DNA of 64,000 bases from Actinomycetaceae bacterium (GTDB lineage Bacteria; Actinomycetota; Actinomycetes; Actinomycetales; Actinomycetaceae): contig JAUNLN010000005.1 in the NCBI GenBank assembly GCA_030532245.1, forward strand, positions 6,179 to 70,178. The letters are read 5' to 3'. The notes below the pieces were generated by a model that was given only the letters and a program-made list of their open reading frames with translations, ran no database searches and was not told the DNA's origin. How positions within the stretch are numbered: the stretch's first letter is position 1; every line of letters starts with the position of its first letter. The position numbers and the translations under genes were made by a program. This document shows positions 9,115 to 18,717 of the stretch, in pieces.

Positions 9115-11631
9115 ATGTTTTCAAAGGCGAAGACAGTGGCTTTTGGCGCGTCATTTTGCGCGCTGGCCCTAACAATGACCGGCATCGGTCAGGCGTACGC
9201 GGCTCCTCCGGTTGAGGAGTTGAACAGCGAACAGGTGATTGCCGAGGGCGGGGTGGGTGGTTTTAATAACTACCGTATTCCCGCAATCATGCAACTTAAC
9301 AATGGAGATGTCTTAATCTCCTACGATGGGCGTCCCGTTGGTGGAGACGCACCAAACCCAAACAGTATCCTGCAACGTCGTTCAATGGATGGGGGAGCAA
9401 CTTGGGGAGCGCAAACCTTCATTCACGAAGGGCAAAAGACCGCGCCTAAACTAGGCTACTCGGATCCCTCCTACGTGTATGACGAGGAAGAGAATCTTCT
9501 TTTTAATTTCCACGTGTTCTCAAAGGATCAAGGTTTTTGGGGCTCAGCTCTAGGTAACGATGACGCCGACCGTAACGTCATTAGTGCTGAGGTATCGAAA
9601 TCTGCTGACAATGGAGAGACGTGGGAGCATAAGCTCATTACGAACATCGTGAAACCTGCTGATGTCGTGAGCCAATTCGCTACTTCTGGCCACGGAATCC
9701 AGATCAAGAGCGGTGATTATGCGGGTCGTCTCGTGCAGCAGTTTGCCGGAAGATTTGTTGACGGCTCTGTGCGCGCATACTCGGTTTACTCCGACGACCA
9801 CGGTGAAACGTGGACTATGGGTACTCCCGTCGGCTCGAAGATGGACGAAAACAAGATTGTCGAGCTCTCCGACGGGCGTCTCATGATGAACTCGCGGCAG
9901 TTCGGTGAAGGCAACGCTCGCTGGATTAGCTATTCGGAGGATGGGGGCGAGACCTGGTCGACGCCAAAGGCTGACAGTACGCTCTTGGACCCGCGGAATA
10001 ACGCCTCCATTATCCGCAAGAACCCGAACACGTTCGATGGTTCTATTGCCTCTAAAGAACTCCTGTTCTCAAACGCGAATGCAGACTCTCGTACGAACGG
10101 TACTGTTCGCTACTCCTGCGATGATGGCCTAACTTGGCCCGTGGCTAAGACCTTCCAAACGGGTGCAACTTCCTACTCCGATATGGTCGCCCTCCAGGAT
10201 GGAACGTTCGGACTCGTTTATGAAGGTCGGAACGACGTTCTTCGCTACGGGAGTTTTGATGACGACTGGTTGAAACCGTTCTGCGTCGCATTCCCAGATG
10301 AGAAGACGGTAGAGGCCACTGCCGGTGAAATTACCGAGATGACGGTCACGGTACGCAACGACGACGACCGTGAACTGCCAGCCGGAAGCGCAACTATTGA
10401 AATGGGTTACGGCATTACGGCAGAGCCCGTGGAAGTTCCAGCTCTAACACCGGGCGAATCTGCAGATATTGTCTTGAAACTCAATGTTCCAAGCAGCGTG
10501 CCTTCGGTAACTCTGCGCGGTGACGTCGTGTTGAACGCGGGCGATTTCCGTCTTCGCGGCGACTTGGTAGTGAAGGTTTCGAGCCCGGTCAACCCGCGTC
10601 TAAGTTTCATCGTGGAACCCAAGCTAATGACTCCGCTGCGAGATATCGAGACCAATCCGTACCAAGCTGGTGACCAGCTCCCGTACCACTTCTTTGTTAA
10701 GTCCACCTCGCCTGTGACGACGACGGTTGTACCAATCGAGGGTGACGGATTTGCTCGGTTCCTTCCAGAGACGCGGCCCAATTGTCGATACATGAATCTA
10801 GGTGCTAATGGGCAGTACACGTGCGATACTGCCGTTTACACGATCAGCAAGGAAGACATTGAAAACGGCTTCGCGCGACCCGTGACTAGGTGGGCGATCA
10901 ATGCATCAAGGTATGAGACCGAGACAAAGACGGTTATTCCGGATGTCGTTGAGCTAATGAAGCGCCAGCCAGCCATCGAGGTTACGCGCACGGCGGTGCT
11001 CGTCGATAGCGAAGGGAAGCCAATCCAGACGCGCAGTGCCAAGCCTATGACGCGTAGCGCGGAACCGAGCAAGTTCGTGAACGTGACCGTGACCGTCAAG
11101 AACGTTGGCAACGTGGCGCTAAACGACATCGGTGATGAAGGCACGAGGCTTTTGCCCTCTCAGAGCATGTCTTGGTCCTACCAGGTTCCTGTAACCCCCG
11201 AGGATGAGGCTGCGGGAGAAATCACGATTCCCGAGTTCAAGATTAAGGGCCTCAACGGTCCTGATCTATTCGCGGAGGACACGGCAGAGCCTCTAGCTGT
11301 GTCAGTTCCGAAGCCGAAGCCAATCGAGACGGAAACAACAACCGAAACTACGACTGAGTCGACCACGGATGGAACCACGGGCGGAACGACTACGTCGACA
11401 AGTGAAGCTGGTAGCGAAACGGGTACGTCACCTTCGGTCACGGAACCCACGTCAGGCAATGACGTCGCACAGCCAACTGTTAAACCGACCGCTAAGACCA
11501 CGCCTGAGAAGAAGGCAACTGAGTTGTCTAAGACCGGCGTAGACGCAACTGCGCTGCTTGCGATTATGGCCGGACTCGGCCTAGCCGGCACTGCGCTCGT
11601 AAAGCTCACCTCTAGGAGGCGTGACCTCTAA
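9115..11631 (+). CDS. nanH: Secreted, wall-anchored sialidase (exo-alpha-sialidase)
   Basis: It releases terminal sialic acid from host glycans at the cell surface. Residues 1-29 form a signal peptide (cleavage after AYA). The GH33 catalytic beta-propeller follows, with 'YRIP' at 53-56 (substrate-binding Arg) and five Asp boxes: SMDGGATW (90), SADNGETW (163), SDDHGETW (226), SEDGGETW (274) and SCDDGLTW (334). Residues about 395-500 look like a NEW3-type beta domain, then further beta repeats and a Thr/Ser/Pro/Glu-rich spacer. The C-terminal sorting signal is LSKTG (804-808), a hydrophobic stretch and RRRDL, i.e. a sortase signal with Ser in place of Pro. AGGAG is 5 bases before the ATG. Base composition and codons are more AT-rich than in neighbours. 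Confidence 0.93.
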   Translation: MFSKAKTVAFGASFCALALTMTGIGQAYAAPPVEELNSEQVIAEGGVGGFNNYRIPAIMQLNNGDVLISYDGRPVGGDAPNPNSILQRRSMDGGATWGAQTFIHEGQKTAPKLGYSDPSYVYDEEENLLFNFHVFSKDQGFWGSALGNDDADRNVISAEVSKSADNGETWEHKLITNIVKPADVVSQFATSGHGIQIKSGDYAGRLVQQFAGRFVDGSVRAYSVYSDDHGETWTMGTPVGSKMDENKIVELSDGRLMMNSRQFGEGNARWISYSEDGGETWSTPKADSTLLDPRNNASIIRKNPNTFDGSIASKELLFSNANADSRTNGTVRYSCDDGLTWPVAKTFQTGATSYSDMVALQDGTFGLVYEGRNDVLRYGSFDDDWLKPFCVAFPDEKTVEATAGEITEMTVTVRNDDDRELPAGSATIEMGYGITAEPVEVPALTPGESADIVLKLNVPSSVPSVTLRGDVVLNAGDFRLRGDLVVKVSSPVNPRLSFIVEPKLMTPLRDIETNPYQAGDQLPYHFFVKSTSPVTTTVVPIEGDGFARFLPETRPNCRYMNLGANGQYTCDTAVYTISKEDIENGFARPVTRWAINASRYETETKTVIPDVVELMKRQPAIEVTRTAVLVDSEGKPIQTRSAKPMTRSAEPSKFVNVTVTVKNVGNVALNDIGDEGTRLLPSQSMSWSYQVPVTPEDEAAGEITIPEFKIKGLNGPDLFAEDTAEPLAVSVPKPKPIETETTTETTTESTTDGTTGGTTTSTSEAGSETGTSPSVTEPTSGNDVAQPTVKPTAKTTPEKKATELSKTGVDATALLAIMAGLGLAGTALVKLTSRRRDL

Positions 11632-11653
11632 CAGCGCACAGTAGCGAACGAAT

Positions 11654-11692
11654 GGGGCCGAAGCATGGGGATTCCCCCTTAGCTTCGGCCCC
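11654..11692. terminator. Terminator after nanH
   Basis: GGGGCCGAAGC (11654-11664) pairs with GCTTCGGCCCC (11682-11692); an inner GGGG/CCCC extends the hairpin. Confidence 0.75.
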
Positions 11693-11726
11693 TCACCTGT
11701 TCTCTGGAGCGATTTCGCTAAGTTGA

Positions 11727-11732
11727 TAGAGT
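11727..11732 (+). promoter_or_regulatory. Probable leaderless -10 element for pth
   Basis: TAGAGT followed by six bases and the GTG start; no ribosome binding site is present. Confidence 0.5.
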
Positions 11733-11738
11733 AGGTTC

Positions 11739-12341
11739 GTGCAATCAAATCAGGATCAATGGCTCATCGTCGGGCTAGGAAACCCCGGACCCAAATACGC
11801 GAACAACCGCCACAACGCAGGCCACATCGTCGTAGAAGCACTCGCACAAACCGCGGGCGCCACATTCTCAAAGCACAGGGCCGGAGCCTACGTCGCAAAC
11901 GCGCGCATCGGCATGCTCCCCGGCGGCAGGCCAGGCCCCGCAGCACTCCTCGCGTGGCTCGACTCCTACATGAACACATCCGGCATGCCCGTCACAAAAC
12001 TCATGAAATTCTACGGGATCACGGAAGAGCGCCTCCTCGTCGTACACGACGAACTCGACCTCGACCCCCACACGCTACGCCTCAAACGCGGAGGAGGCGA
12101 AGGCGGACACAACGGCCTACGATCCATCAGCCAAATGCTCGGCACGAAAGACTACCACCGCCTCCGCTTCGGAGTCGGACGCCCACCCGGCCGCATGGAC
12201 CCCGCCGACTACGTACTCTCCGACTTCCCCAAACGCGAACTCGACGAGTGGGCAGTAACCGTACGCCTAGCTGCAGAAGCAATCGAAAACGTCGTCACCC
12301 TCGGCTTTTCCGAAGCACAACAAAAACTTCACACCGCCTAG
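11739..12341 (+). CDS. pth: Peptidyl-tRNA hydrolase
   Basis: Pth frees tRNA from peptidyl-tRNA that drops off the ribosome. The 200-residue protein has 'VGLGNPGPKYANNRHNAGH' at the N terminus, with catalytic His25, the 'YMNTSG' motif, 'VVHDELDL' (catalytic Asp) and 'KRGGGEGGHNGLRSI'. It starts with GTG and no Shine-Dalgarno, only a TAGAGT element, suggesting a leaderless transcript. mfd begins 16 bases after its stop. The codons are unusually rich in C- and A-ending forms, leaving a second frame of the same strand open over the full length; that frame is a shadow. Confidence 0.95.
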   Translation: MQSNQDQWLIVGLGNPGPKYANNRHNAGHIVVEALAQTAGATFSKHRAGAYVANARIGMLPGGRPGPAALLAWLDSYMNTSGMPVTKLMKFYGITEERLLVVHDELDLDPHTLRLKRGGGEGGHNGLRSISQMLGTKDYHRLRFGVGRPPGRMDPADYVLSDFPKRELDEWAVTVRLAAEAIENVVTLGFSEAQQKLHTA

Positions 12342-12357
12342 CGTCCCAGGAGAAACC

Positions 12358-15300
12358 TTGAAAAAGCTGAGCGGGCTCCTCAAAGCCATCAGCCAAGACC
12401 CGGCCCTCGACGCCGCAGTCACCTCCCTCAACGAAGGAATCGGCGCCACAATCATCGCGTCAGCCGGCGTACGCGCACCCCTCATCGCCGCAGCCGCAAA
12501 AACACGCGAAAAACCCCTCATCGTCGTAACCGCCACCGGCCGCGACGGCGAAGAACTAGCCACCCACCTACGCAACTACGTAGACGGCGTCGAAGTACTA
12601 CCGAGCTGGGAAACCCTCCCACACGAACGCCTCAGCCCCCAACGCGACACCATGGCCCGCAGAGTCGCAGTCATGCGCCGCCTCGCACACCCCGAGGGCA
12701 ACTTCGGCTCCCGCACCGGCGAAATCGGCGTCCTCATCGTGCCACTACGCGCCTTCCTGCAACCCATCATCGCCGGCCTTGGCGACCTCGAACCCGTACG
12801 CCTCAAAGTCGGCAACATCGTCGACTTCGAAAGCCTCGTCGAAAAACTTACAGACCTCGGCTACGAACGCTCCGAAATCGTACAAAAACGCGGCCAAATG
12901 GCCGTGCGCGGCGGCATCATCGACGTGTTCGCACCCATCGACCCATACCCCACACGCATCGAACTATTCGGCGACGAAATCGACGACATCCGCTACTTCT
13001 CCGTCTCCGACCAACGCACACTCGGCGTCGCCGAAGACGGCCTCTGGGCGCCAGCCGCGCGCGAACTCCTCCTCACCGACGAAGTGAAAAAGCGCGCCCG
13101 CGACCTCACCGACAAGCTCCCCGGCGCAAGCCAAATGCTTGAACTCATCGCCGAAGGCATCAACGTCGAAGGCATGGAGTCGCTAAGCCCCGTACTCGTC
13201 AAAGGCATGGAGACAATCCTCGACCTCGTACACCCCGACTCGCAGGTCATAGTCGTCGACCCGCAACGAGTCGAAGCCCGCACCGAAGACCTCGTCGCAA
13301 CCACGCAAGAATTCCTCGAAGCCGCCTGGACGGGCGCCGCCGCCGGCGGCAAAATCCCCCTCCAAGCAAGCCGAGCATCATTCAAAACACTTGCCGAAAT
13401 GCGCGTAATCGCCCGCAAACGAGGCTTCGGCTGGGCCGAAATCAGCGCGCTTGCCCCCATGGAAATGGCCGACGCAATCGCGCAGGCACCAACGCAACAC
13501 TCCGCCGTTGTAGTCTCTGACAGGCTCATGCAGATCGGTGCGCGCGACGTGCGCCCCTACCGCGGCAAAATCGACGAAGCCGTCTCCGACCTTGGCGCAC
13601 TCCAAAAAGACGGCTGGCGCCTCGTCGTCACAACCGAAGGCCCCGGCCCCGCAAAACGTATCGCCGATGTGCTAAATGAGGCGTTCGTACCCGCACGAGT
13701 CGTCTCCGCCCTGGAAGACGAGCTACCCGAGGGCCTCATCCAGGTGCTCGCCGCACCCGCCGGCCCAGGTTTCGTCGCGGAGGAGTTGAAACTCGGCGTG
13801 GTAACCGAGTCGGACCTCACGGGCAAGGCCGGCTCCTCCACCTCCGAAATGCGCAAGATGCCGGCGAGGAGGCGCAAGGGCATCGACCCGCTCACGCTGC
13901 ACAAGGGAGACCTCGTCGTGCACGAACAGCACGGCATCGGCAAGTTCATCGAAATGGTTTCGCGTACTACCGGCCGCGGCGACGAGGCGGTTACGCGCGA
14001 CTACCTCCTCATCGAATACGCGCCCACGAGACGCGGCCAACCCGGCGACCGCCTGTATGTGCCAACCGACCAGCTTTCGCAAGTGTCGAAGTATTCCGGC
14101 TCCGACGCCCCGAAGCTTTCGAAGATGGGAGGCGCCGAATGGGCGAAAACCAAGGCGAAAGCACGCAAGGCCGTCAAAGAAATCGCGGGCGAACTCGTGC
14201 GCCTCTACGCCGCGCGCAGAGCCACGAAGGGTCACGCGTTCTCGCCCGACACGCCCTGGCAGCGCGAGCTTGAAGACGCATTCCCATACGTCGAAACCCC
14301 CGATCAGCTAACCGTGATCGACGAGGTTAAGGCCGACATGGAAAAGCCGATCCCAATGGATCGCGTGCTTGCCGGCGACGTCGGCTACGGCAAGACCGAG
14401 ATCGCCGTGCGCGCCGCGTTCAAGGCCGTTCAGGACGGCAAGCAGGTTGCGGTTCTCGTGCCCACAACCCTCCTCGTGCAACAGCACCTCGAGACCTTCC
14501 AGCAGCGTTACGCGGGCTTCCCAATCGACGTTGCCGCACTCTCGCGCTTCACCACGAAGGCCGAAGGCGAACGCGTGCGCGAAGGCCTCCTCGGCGGCGG
14601 CATCGACGTGGTTATCGGCACGCACTCCCTGCTCACCGGATCCGTAAGGTTCAAGGATTTGGGCCTCGTAATCATCGATGAGGAGCAGCGCTTCGGCGTG
14701 GAGCATAAGGAAACGCTAAAGCAGATGCGCACCGACGTCGACGTACTCTCAATGTCGGCAACCCCGATTCCAAGAACCCTGGAAATGGCGGTCACGGGAA
14801 TCCGCGAAATGTCGCTCCTAACGACGCCTCCCGAAGAGCGCCACCCGATCCTCACGTTCGTTGGCGCATACACCGACCAGCAGGTGAGCGCGGCGATCAA
14901 ACGCGAACTACTTCGCGACGGCCAGGTGTTCTTCGTGCACAACCGCGTGGAAGACATCTCAAAGGTTGCGGCCCACATTGAGGAGCTTGTGCCCGAGGCT
15001 CGTGTTCGAATCGCGCATGGAAAGCTCGCCGAGAGTGAGCTTGAGCGGGTGATCGTCGATTTTTGGAATCGCGAGTTCGACGTGCTCGTCTGCACGACGA
15101 TTGTCGAAACCGGATTGGATATTTCCAACGCGAACACCCTGATCGTGGATCGCGCCGACGCCATGGGTCTATCCCAGCTCCACCAGCTTCGCGGCCGCGT
15201 TGGCCGAGGCAGGGATCGCGGCTACGCGTACTTCCTCTACCCGGGCGACAAGGTGCTCACTGAGACCGCTCACGAACGCCTCTCCACAATCGCGGCGAAC

Positions 15301-15963
15301 ACCGACCTTGGCGCCGGTATCGCGGTTGCACAAAAAGACCTCGAAATCCGCGGCGCGGGCAACCTGCTCGGCGGCGAACAGTCCGGACACATTGCGGGCG
15401 TCGGCTTCGACCTGTACGTGCGCATGGTCGCAGAAGCCGTCGCAACATACCGTGATGGCGAAACTCCTAAACGTGAGGAAATGCGCATCGAAATCCCCGT
15501 TGATGCACATATTCCTGCCGACTACATAGAAGGTGAGCAACTTCGCCTTGAGACCTACGCGAAGATCGCCGCACTCCAAACGCCAAGTGAGGCGGAAGAC
15601 GTTCGCGAAGAGCTTGAAGACCGCTACGGAAAGATCCCCGAAGAGGTGCTCCTACTGTTCGCGCTCGCGGGCTTGCGCGAGTATGCGCGTTCCCTAGAAG
15701 TGCGAGAAATCGCGGCTCAGGGCCGGTATATCCGCGTTTCTCCAGTGGAGTTGCGCGATTCGCAGGCGCTTCGATTGAAGCGTTTGTACCCCGGTTCGAT
15801 CATTAAGGGAGCGATCCGCACGGTGCTTGTGCCCGCGCCCAAGTCGAAAAAATTGGGTGGGCCCGCGATAGTGGATCAGGAGTTGATCGACTGGGTGCAG
15901 AACTTCCTGCACGCGATCGTTGAATATTCATCTGTATCTAAAAGCAATGACCAAAATCGGTAA
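12358..15963 (+). CDS. mfd: Transcription-repair coupling factor
   Basis: Mfd removes RNA polymerase stalled at DNA lesions and recruits the UvrA excision machinery. The 1201 residues show the UvrB-like N-terminal module, the CarD-like RNA-polymerase interaction domain ('LVVHEQHGIGKF' near residue 520, 'LYVPTDQLSQVSKY' near 565), the translocase with Walker A 'GDVGYGKTEIA' (673-683), DEEQ (774-777), 'SATPIPRTLEM', 'LRGRVGRGRDRGYAY', and the C-terminal D7 domain. The start is TTG with AGGAG at 12349-12353. Codon usage changes inside the gene: the first 1.4 kb favours GAA/AAA and C-ending codons, the rest more G- and T-ending ones. Confidence 0.97.
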   Translation: MKKLSGLLKAISQDPALDAAVTSLNEGIGATIIASAGVRAPLIAAAAKTREKPLIVVTATGRDGEELATHLRNYVDGVEVLPSWETLPHERLSPQRDTMARRVAVMRRLAHPEGNFGSRTGEIGVLIVPLRAFLQPIIAGLGDLEPVRLKVGNIVDFESLVEKLTDLGYERSEIVQKRGQMAVRGGIIDVFAPIDPYPTRIELFGDEIDDIRYFSVSDQRTLGVAEDGLWAPAARELLLTDEVKKRARDLTDKLPGASQMLELIAEGINVEGMESLSPVLVKGMETILDLVHPDSQVIVVDPQRVEARTEDLVATTQEFLEAAWTGAAAGGKIPLQASRASFKTLAEMRVIARKRGFGWAEISALAPMEMADAIAQAPTQHSAVVVSDRLMQIGARDVRPYRGKIDEAVSDLGALQKDGWRLVVTTEGPGPAKRIADVLNEAFVPARVVSALEDELPEGLIQVLAAPAGPGFVAEELKLGVVTESDLTGKAGSSTSEMRKMPARRRKGIDPLTLHKGDLVVHEQHGIGKFIEMVSRTTGRGDEAVTRDYLLIEYAPTRRGQPGDRLYVPTDQLSQVSKYSGSDAPKLSKMGGAEWAKTKAKARKAVKEIAGELVRLYAARRATKGHAFSPDTPWQRELEDAFPYVETPDQLTVIDEVKADMEKPIPMDRVLAGDVGYGKTEIAVRAAFKAVQDGKQVAVLVPTTLLVQQHLETFQQRYAGFPIDVAALSRFTTKAEGERVREGLLGGGIDVVIGTHSLLTGSVRFKDLGLVIIDEEQRFGVEHKETLKQMRTDVDVLSMSATPIPRTLEMAVTGIREMSLLTTPPEERHPILTFVGAYTDQQVSAAIKRELLRDGQVFFVHNRVEDISKVAAHIEELVPEARVRIAHGKLAESELERVIVDFWNREFDVLVCTTIVETGLDISNANTLIVDRADAMGLSQLHQLRGRVGRGRDRGYAYFLYPGDKVLTETAHERLSTIAANTDLGAGIAVAQKDLEIRGAGNLLGGEQSGHIAGVGFDLYVRMVAEAVATYRDGETPKREEMRIEIPVDAHIPADYIEGEQLRLETYAKIAALQTPSEAEDVREELEDRYGKIPEEVLLLFALAGLREYARSLEVREIAAQGRYIRVSPVELRDSQALRLKRLYPGSIIKGAIRTVLVPAPKSKKLGGPAIVDQELIDWVQNFLHAIVEYSSVSKSNDQNR

Positions 15964-16029
15964 AGGAAATCGCTGTAAAAACAGCGTAGAATCTAACCCA
16001 GATGGTTTGAGACGAAAGGAAGCGTAACC

Positions 16030-16554
16030 GTGACGGTTAAGTCAGCCTGGAAACGCATGGTAGTCGGCGCCACGGGCGTTGCAGTGGCTTTTGCTCTCGC
16101 AGCTTGTTCAGCCCAGCCCGGTGTCGCGCTGAACGTGAATGGAACCACTTACTCTGAAGACGAAGTTAGCAACGCGGCGATGCAGCTCACCGAGCTTAGT
16201 GGGCAACCGTATTCCACCGCGGGAGTCACGTACATGCTCATGCTCGAACCTGTGATGAGGGATCTTGCAAAGGCTAACGGCATTGAGTTTTCGGAGGAAG
16301 ACGCGCGAAACGCACTCGCGGCCGTGAAGGAGATGACGGGCGAGCCGGCAAGTGAGGCGGCGGTTACTGTCGTTCGTACTTCGCAACTGTATTCGCTCCT
16401 TGAAAGGACGCTTCCGCCGGAGCAGCTGTCGCAGGAGATCACTGAGACTCTCGCAGCTTTGGACCTTGAGGTGAACCCGCGTTACGGCGAGCTTACTGAA
16501 GACAACATGTTGTACCAGCCGAAGCTTGACGGCGTGGTACAACCGCAGTTTTAA
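16030..16554 (+). CDS. SurA N-terminal-domain-like lipoprotein
   Basis: A 174-residue exported lipoprotein. The signal sequence ends in the lipobox LAAC with Cys26 as the lipid attachment site. The remainder, 'VNGTTYSEDEVSNAAMQ' then two helices with 'EDARNALAAVKEMTG', resembles the chaperone-like N-terminal domain of SurA/PrsA without a peptidyl-prolyl isomerase domain. Such a lipoprotein sits between mfd and eno in many actinobacteria, usually with mazG beside it; mazG is absent here. It starts with GTG preceded by GAAAGGAAG. Its function is unknown, perhaps envelope protein folding. Confidence 0.75.
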   Translation: MTVKSAWKRMVVGATGVAVAFALAACSAQPGVALNVNGTTYSEDEVSNAAMQLTELSGQPYSTAGVTYMLMLEPVMRDLAKANGIEFSEEDARNALAAVKEMTGEPASEAAVTVVRTSQLYSLLERTLPPEQLSQEITETLAALDLEVNPRYGELTEDNMLYQPKLDGVVQPQF

Positions 16555-16688
16555 AGATAAGGCTTGGCTGGGCCCTCATCGGACTATCCCTAGTCAAACC
16601 TAATCCGACCTTCGAGTTCCGCAAATGTGGTGCTCGATTGAGGGAAACGAAACCCGTTGAAATAGTCCACGATGTAACGAACCTATAG

Positions 16689-17981
<1,293 letters not shown>

Positions 17982-18010
17982 TCTAGCCGGCTAGCCCGGT
18001 TCAGATGATG

Positions 18011-18049
18011 GTTGGGGATGAGCCCGTCTGGGTTCATCCCCAACTTTTT
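18011..18049 (+). terminator. Rho-independent terminator after eno
   Basis: GTTGGGGATGAGCCC (18011-18025) pairs with GGGTTCATCCCCAAC (18030-18044), loop GTCT, then TTTTT. Confidence 0.92.
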
Positions 18050-18092
18050 GTGTACCTTCGGCGCGCGCCTCGCAAGTGCGGGCCAGATCTTG

Positions 18093-18099
18093 TAAAACT
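18093..18099 (+). promoter_or_regulatory. Probable leaderless -10 element for the DivIC-like gene
   Basis: TAAAACT followed by AGAGGC and the ATG. Confidence 0.45.
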
Positions 18100-18105
18100 A
18101 GAGGC

Positions 18106-18714
18106 ATGAGTCAGGGTAAGGGAAGAGGTTTTCGCCGGCCGGGAGCACCCAAAGGGGTAAGTGGCTTCCGGCAGACGGGTAACTCTCGCGCGCAATCGAA
18201 GCGAACGCGTTCGGTTTCTGCGAGTAGGAGGCCTCCGGCTAGGGCGCGCGAGCAACATAAGAGCGTGCCGGCCCAAAAACCTGATGAGCGCGTAGTGTCG
18301 CTGAAGGCGTTTGCGATTGCGCTAACGCTGGTGCTTGGTTTCCTCGGGATTTCGCAGCCGCTTCACCAGTGGTGGGCGCAGCAGCGCGAGTACAGTGCGA
18401 TCTTGTCGCAGATTGAGCAGGCGAAGATCGTGAATGAGGAGCTTTCTGGCGAACTGGATCGTTGGAGCGACAAGTCGTATGTGGCTTCTCAGGCGCGTGC
18501 AAGGTTACACTACGTTCAGCCCGGCGAGATTCAGTATCAGGTGGTTGACGCCCCTGATGATGGAACTGATCAGTCTAGTGCGGAGGCTGTTCACGAGCAG
18601 GGCCCGCCTAGGCCCTGGTATTTGGTTATTGCAGATACTGCGGACGCGGCTGACGATCCGAATCCGCCCATCCACCTAGAACCTTCCGTGAAGGTTGGTA
18701 ACAACGAGGAGTAG
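18106..18714 (+). CDS. FtsB/DivIC-type septum formation initiator protein
   Basis: A bitopic division protein of 202 residues. An Arg/Lys/Ser-rich cytoplasmic region of about 65 residues is followed by one membrane segment ('FAIALTLVLGFLGISQPL'), a periplasmic coiled coil ('YSAILSQIEQAKIVNEEL') and the family motif region 'SYVASQARARLHYVQPGE'. In the known family the protein bridges FtsL and FtsQ in the divisome. I chose the ATG at 18106; a GTG 30 bases earlier would add residues without a start signal. It is followed after 3 bases by the DUF501-Ppx gene. Confidence 0.85.
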   Translation: MSQGKGRGFRRPGAPKGVSGFRQTGNSRAQSKRTRSVSASRRPPARAREQHKSVPAQKPDERVVSLKAFAIALTLVLGFLGISQPLHQWWAQQREYSAILSQIEQAKIVNEELSGELDRWSDKSYVASQARARLHYVQPGEIQYQVVDAPDDGTDQSSAEAVHEQGPPRPWYLVIADTADAADDPNPPIHLEPSVKVGNNEE

Positions 18715-18717
18715 CCC

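Noticed and set aside
11759..12361. Second 200-codon frame on the same strand across pth
   Set aside because: Arg/Pro/Thr/His-rich product arising from the C/A-rich codons of pth; no domain and it is coextensive with a conserved gene.
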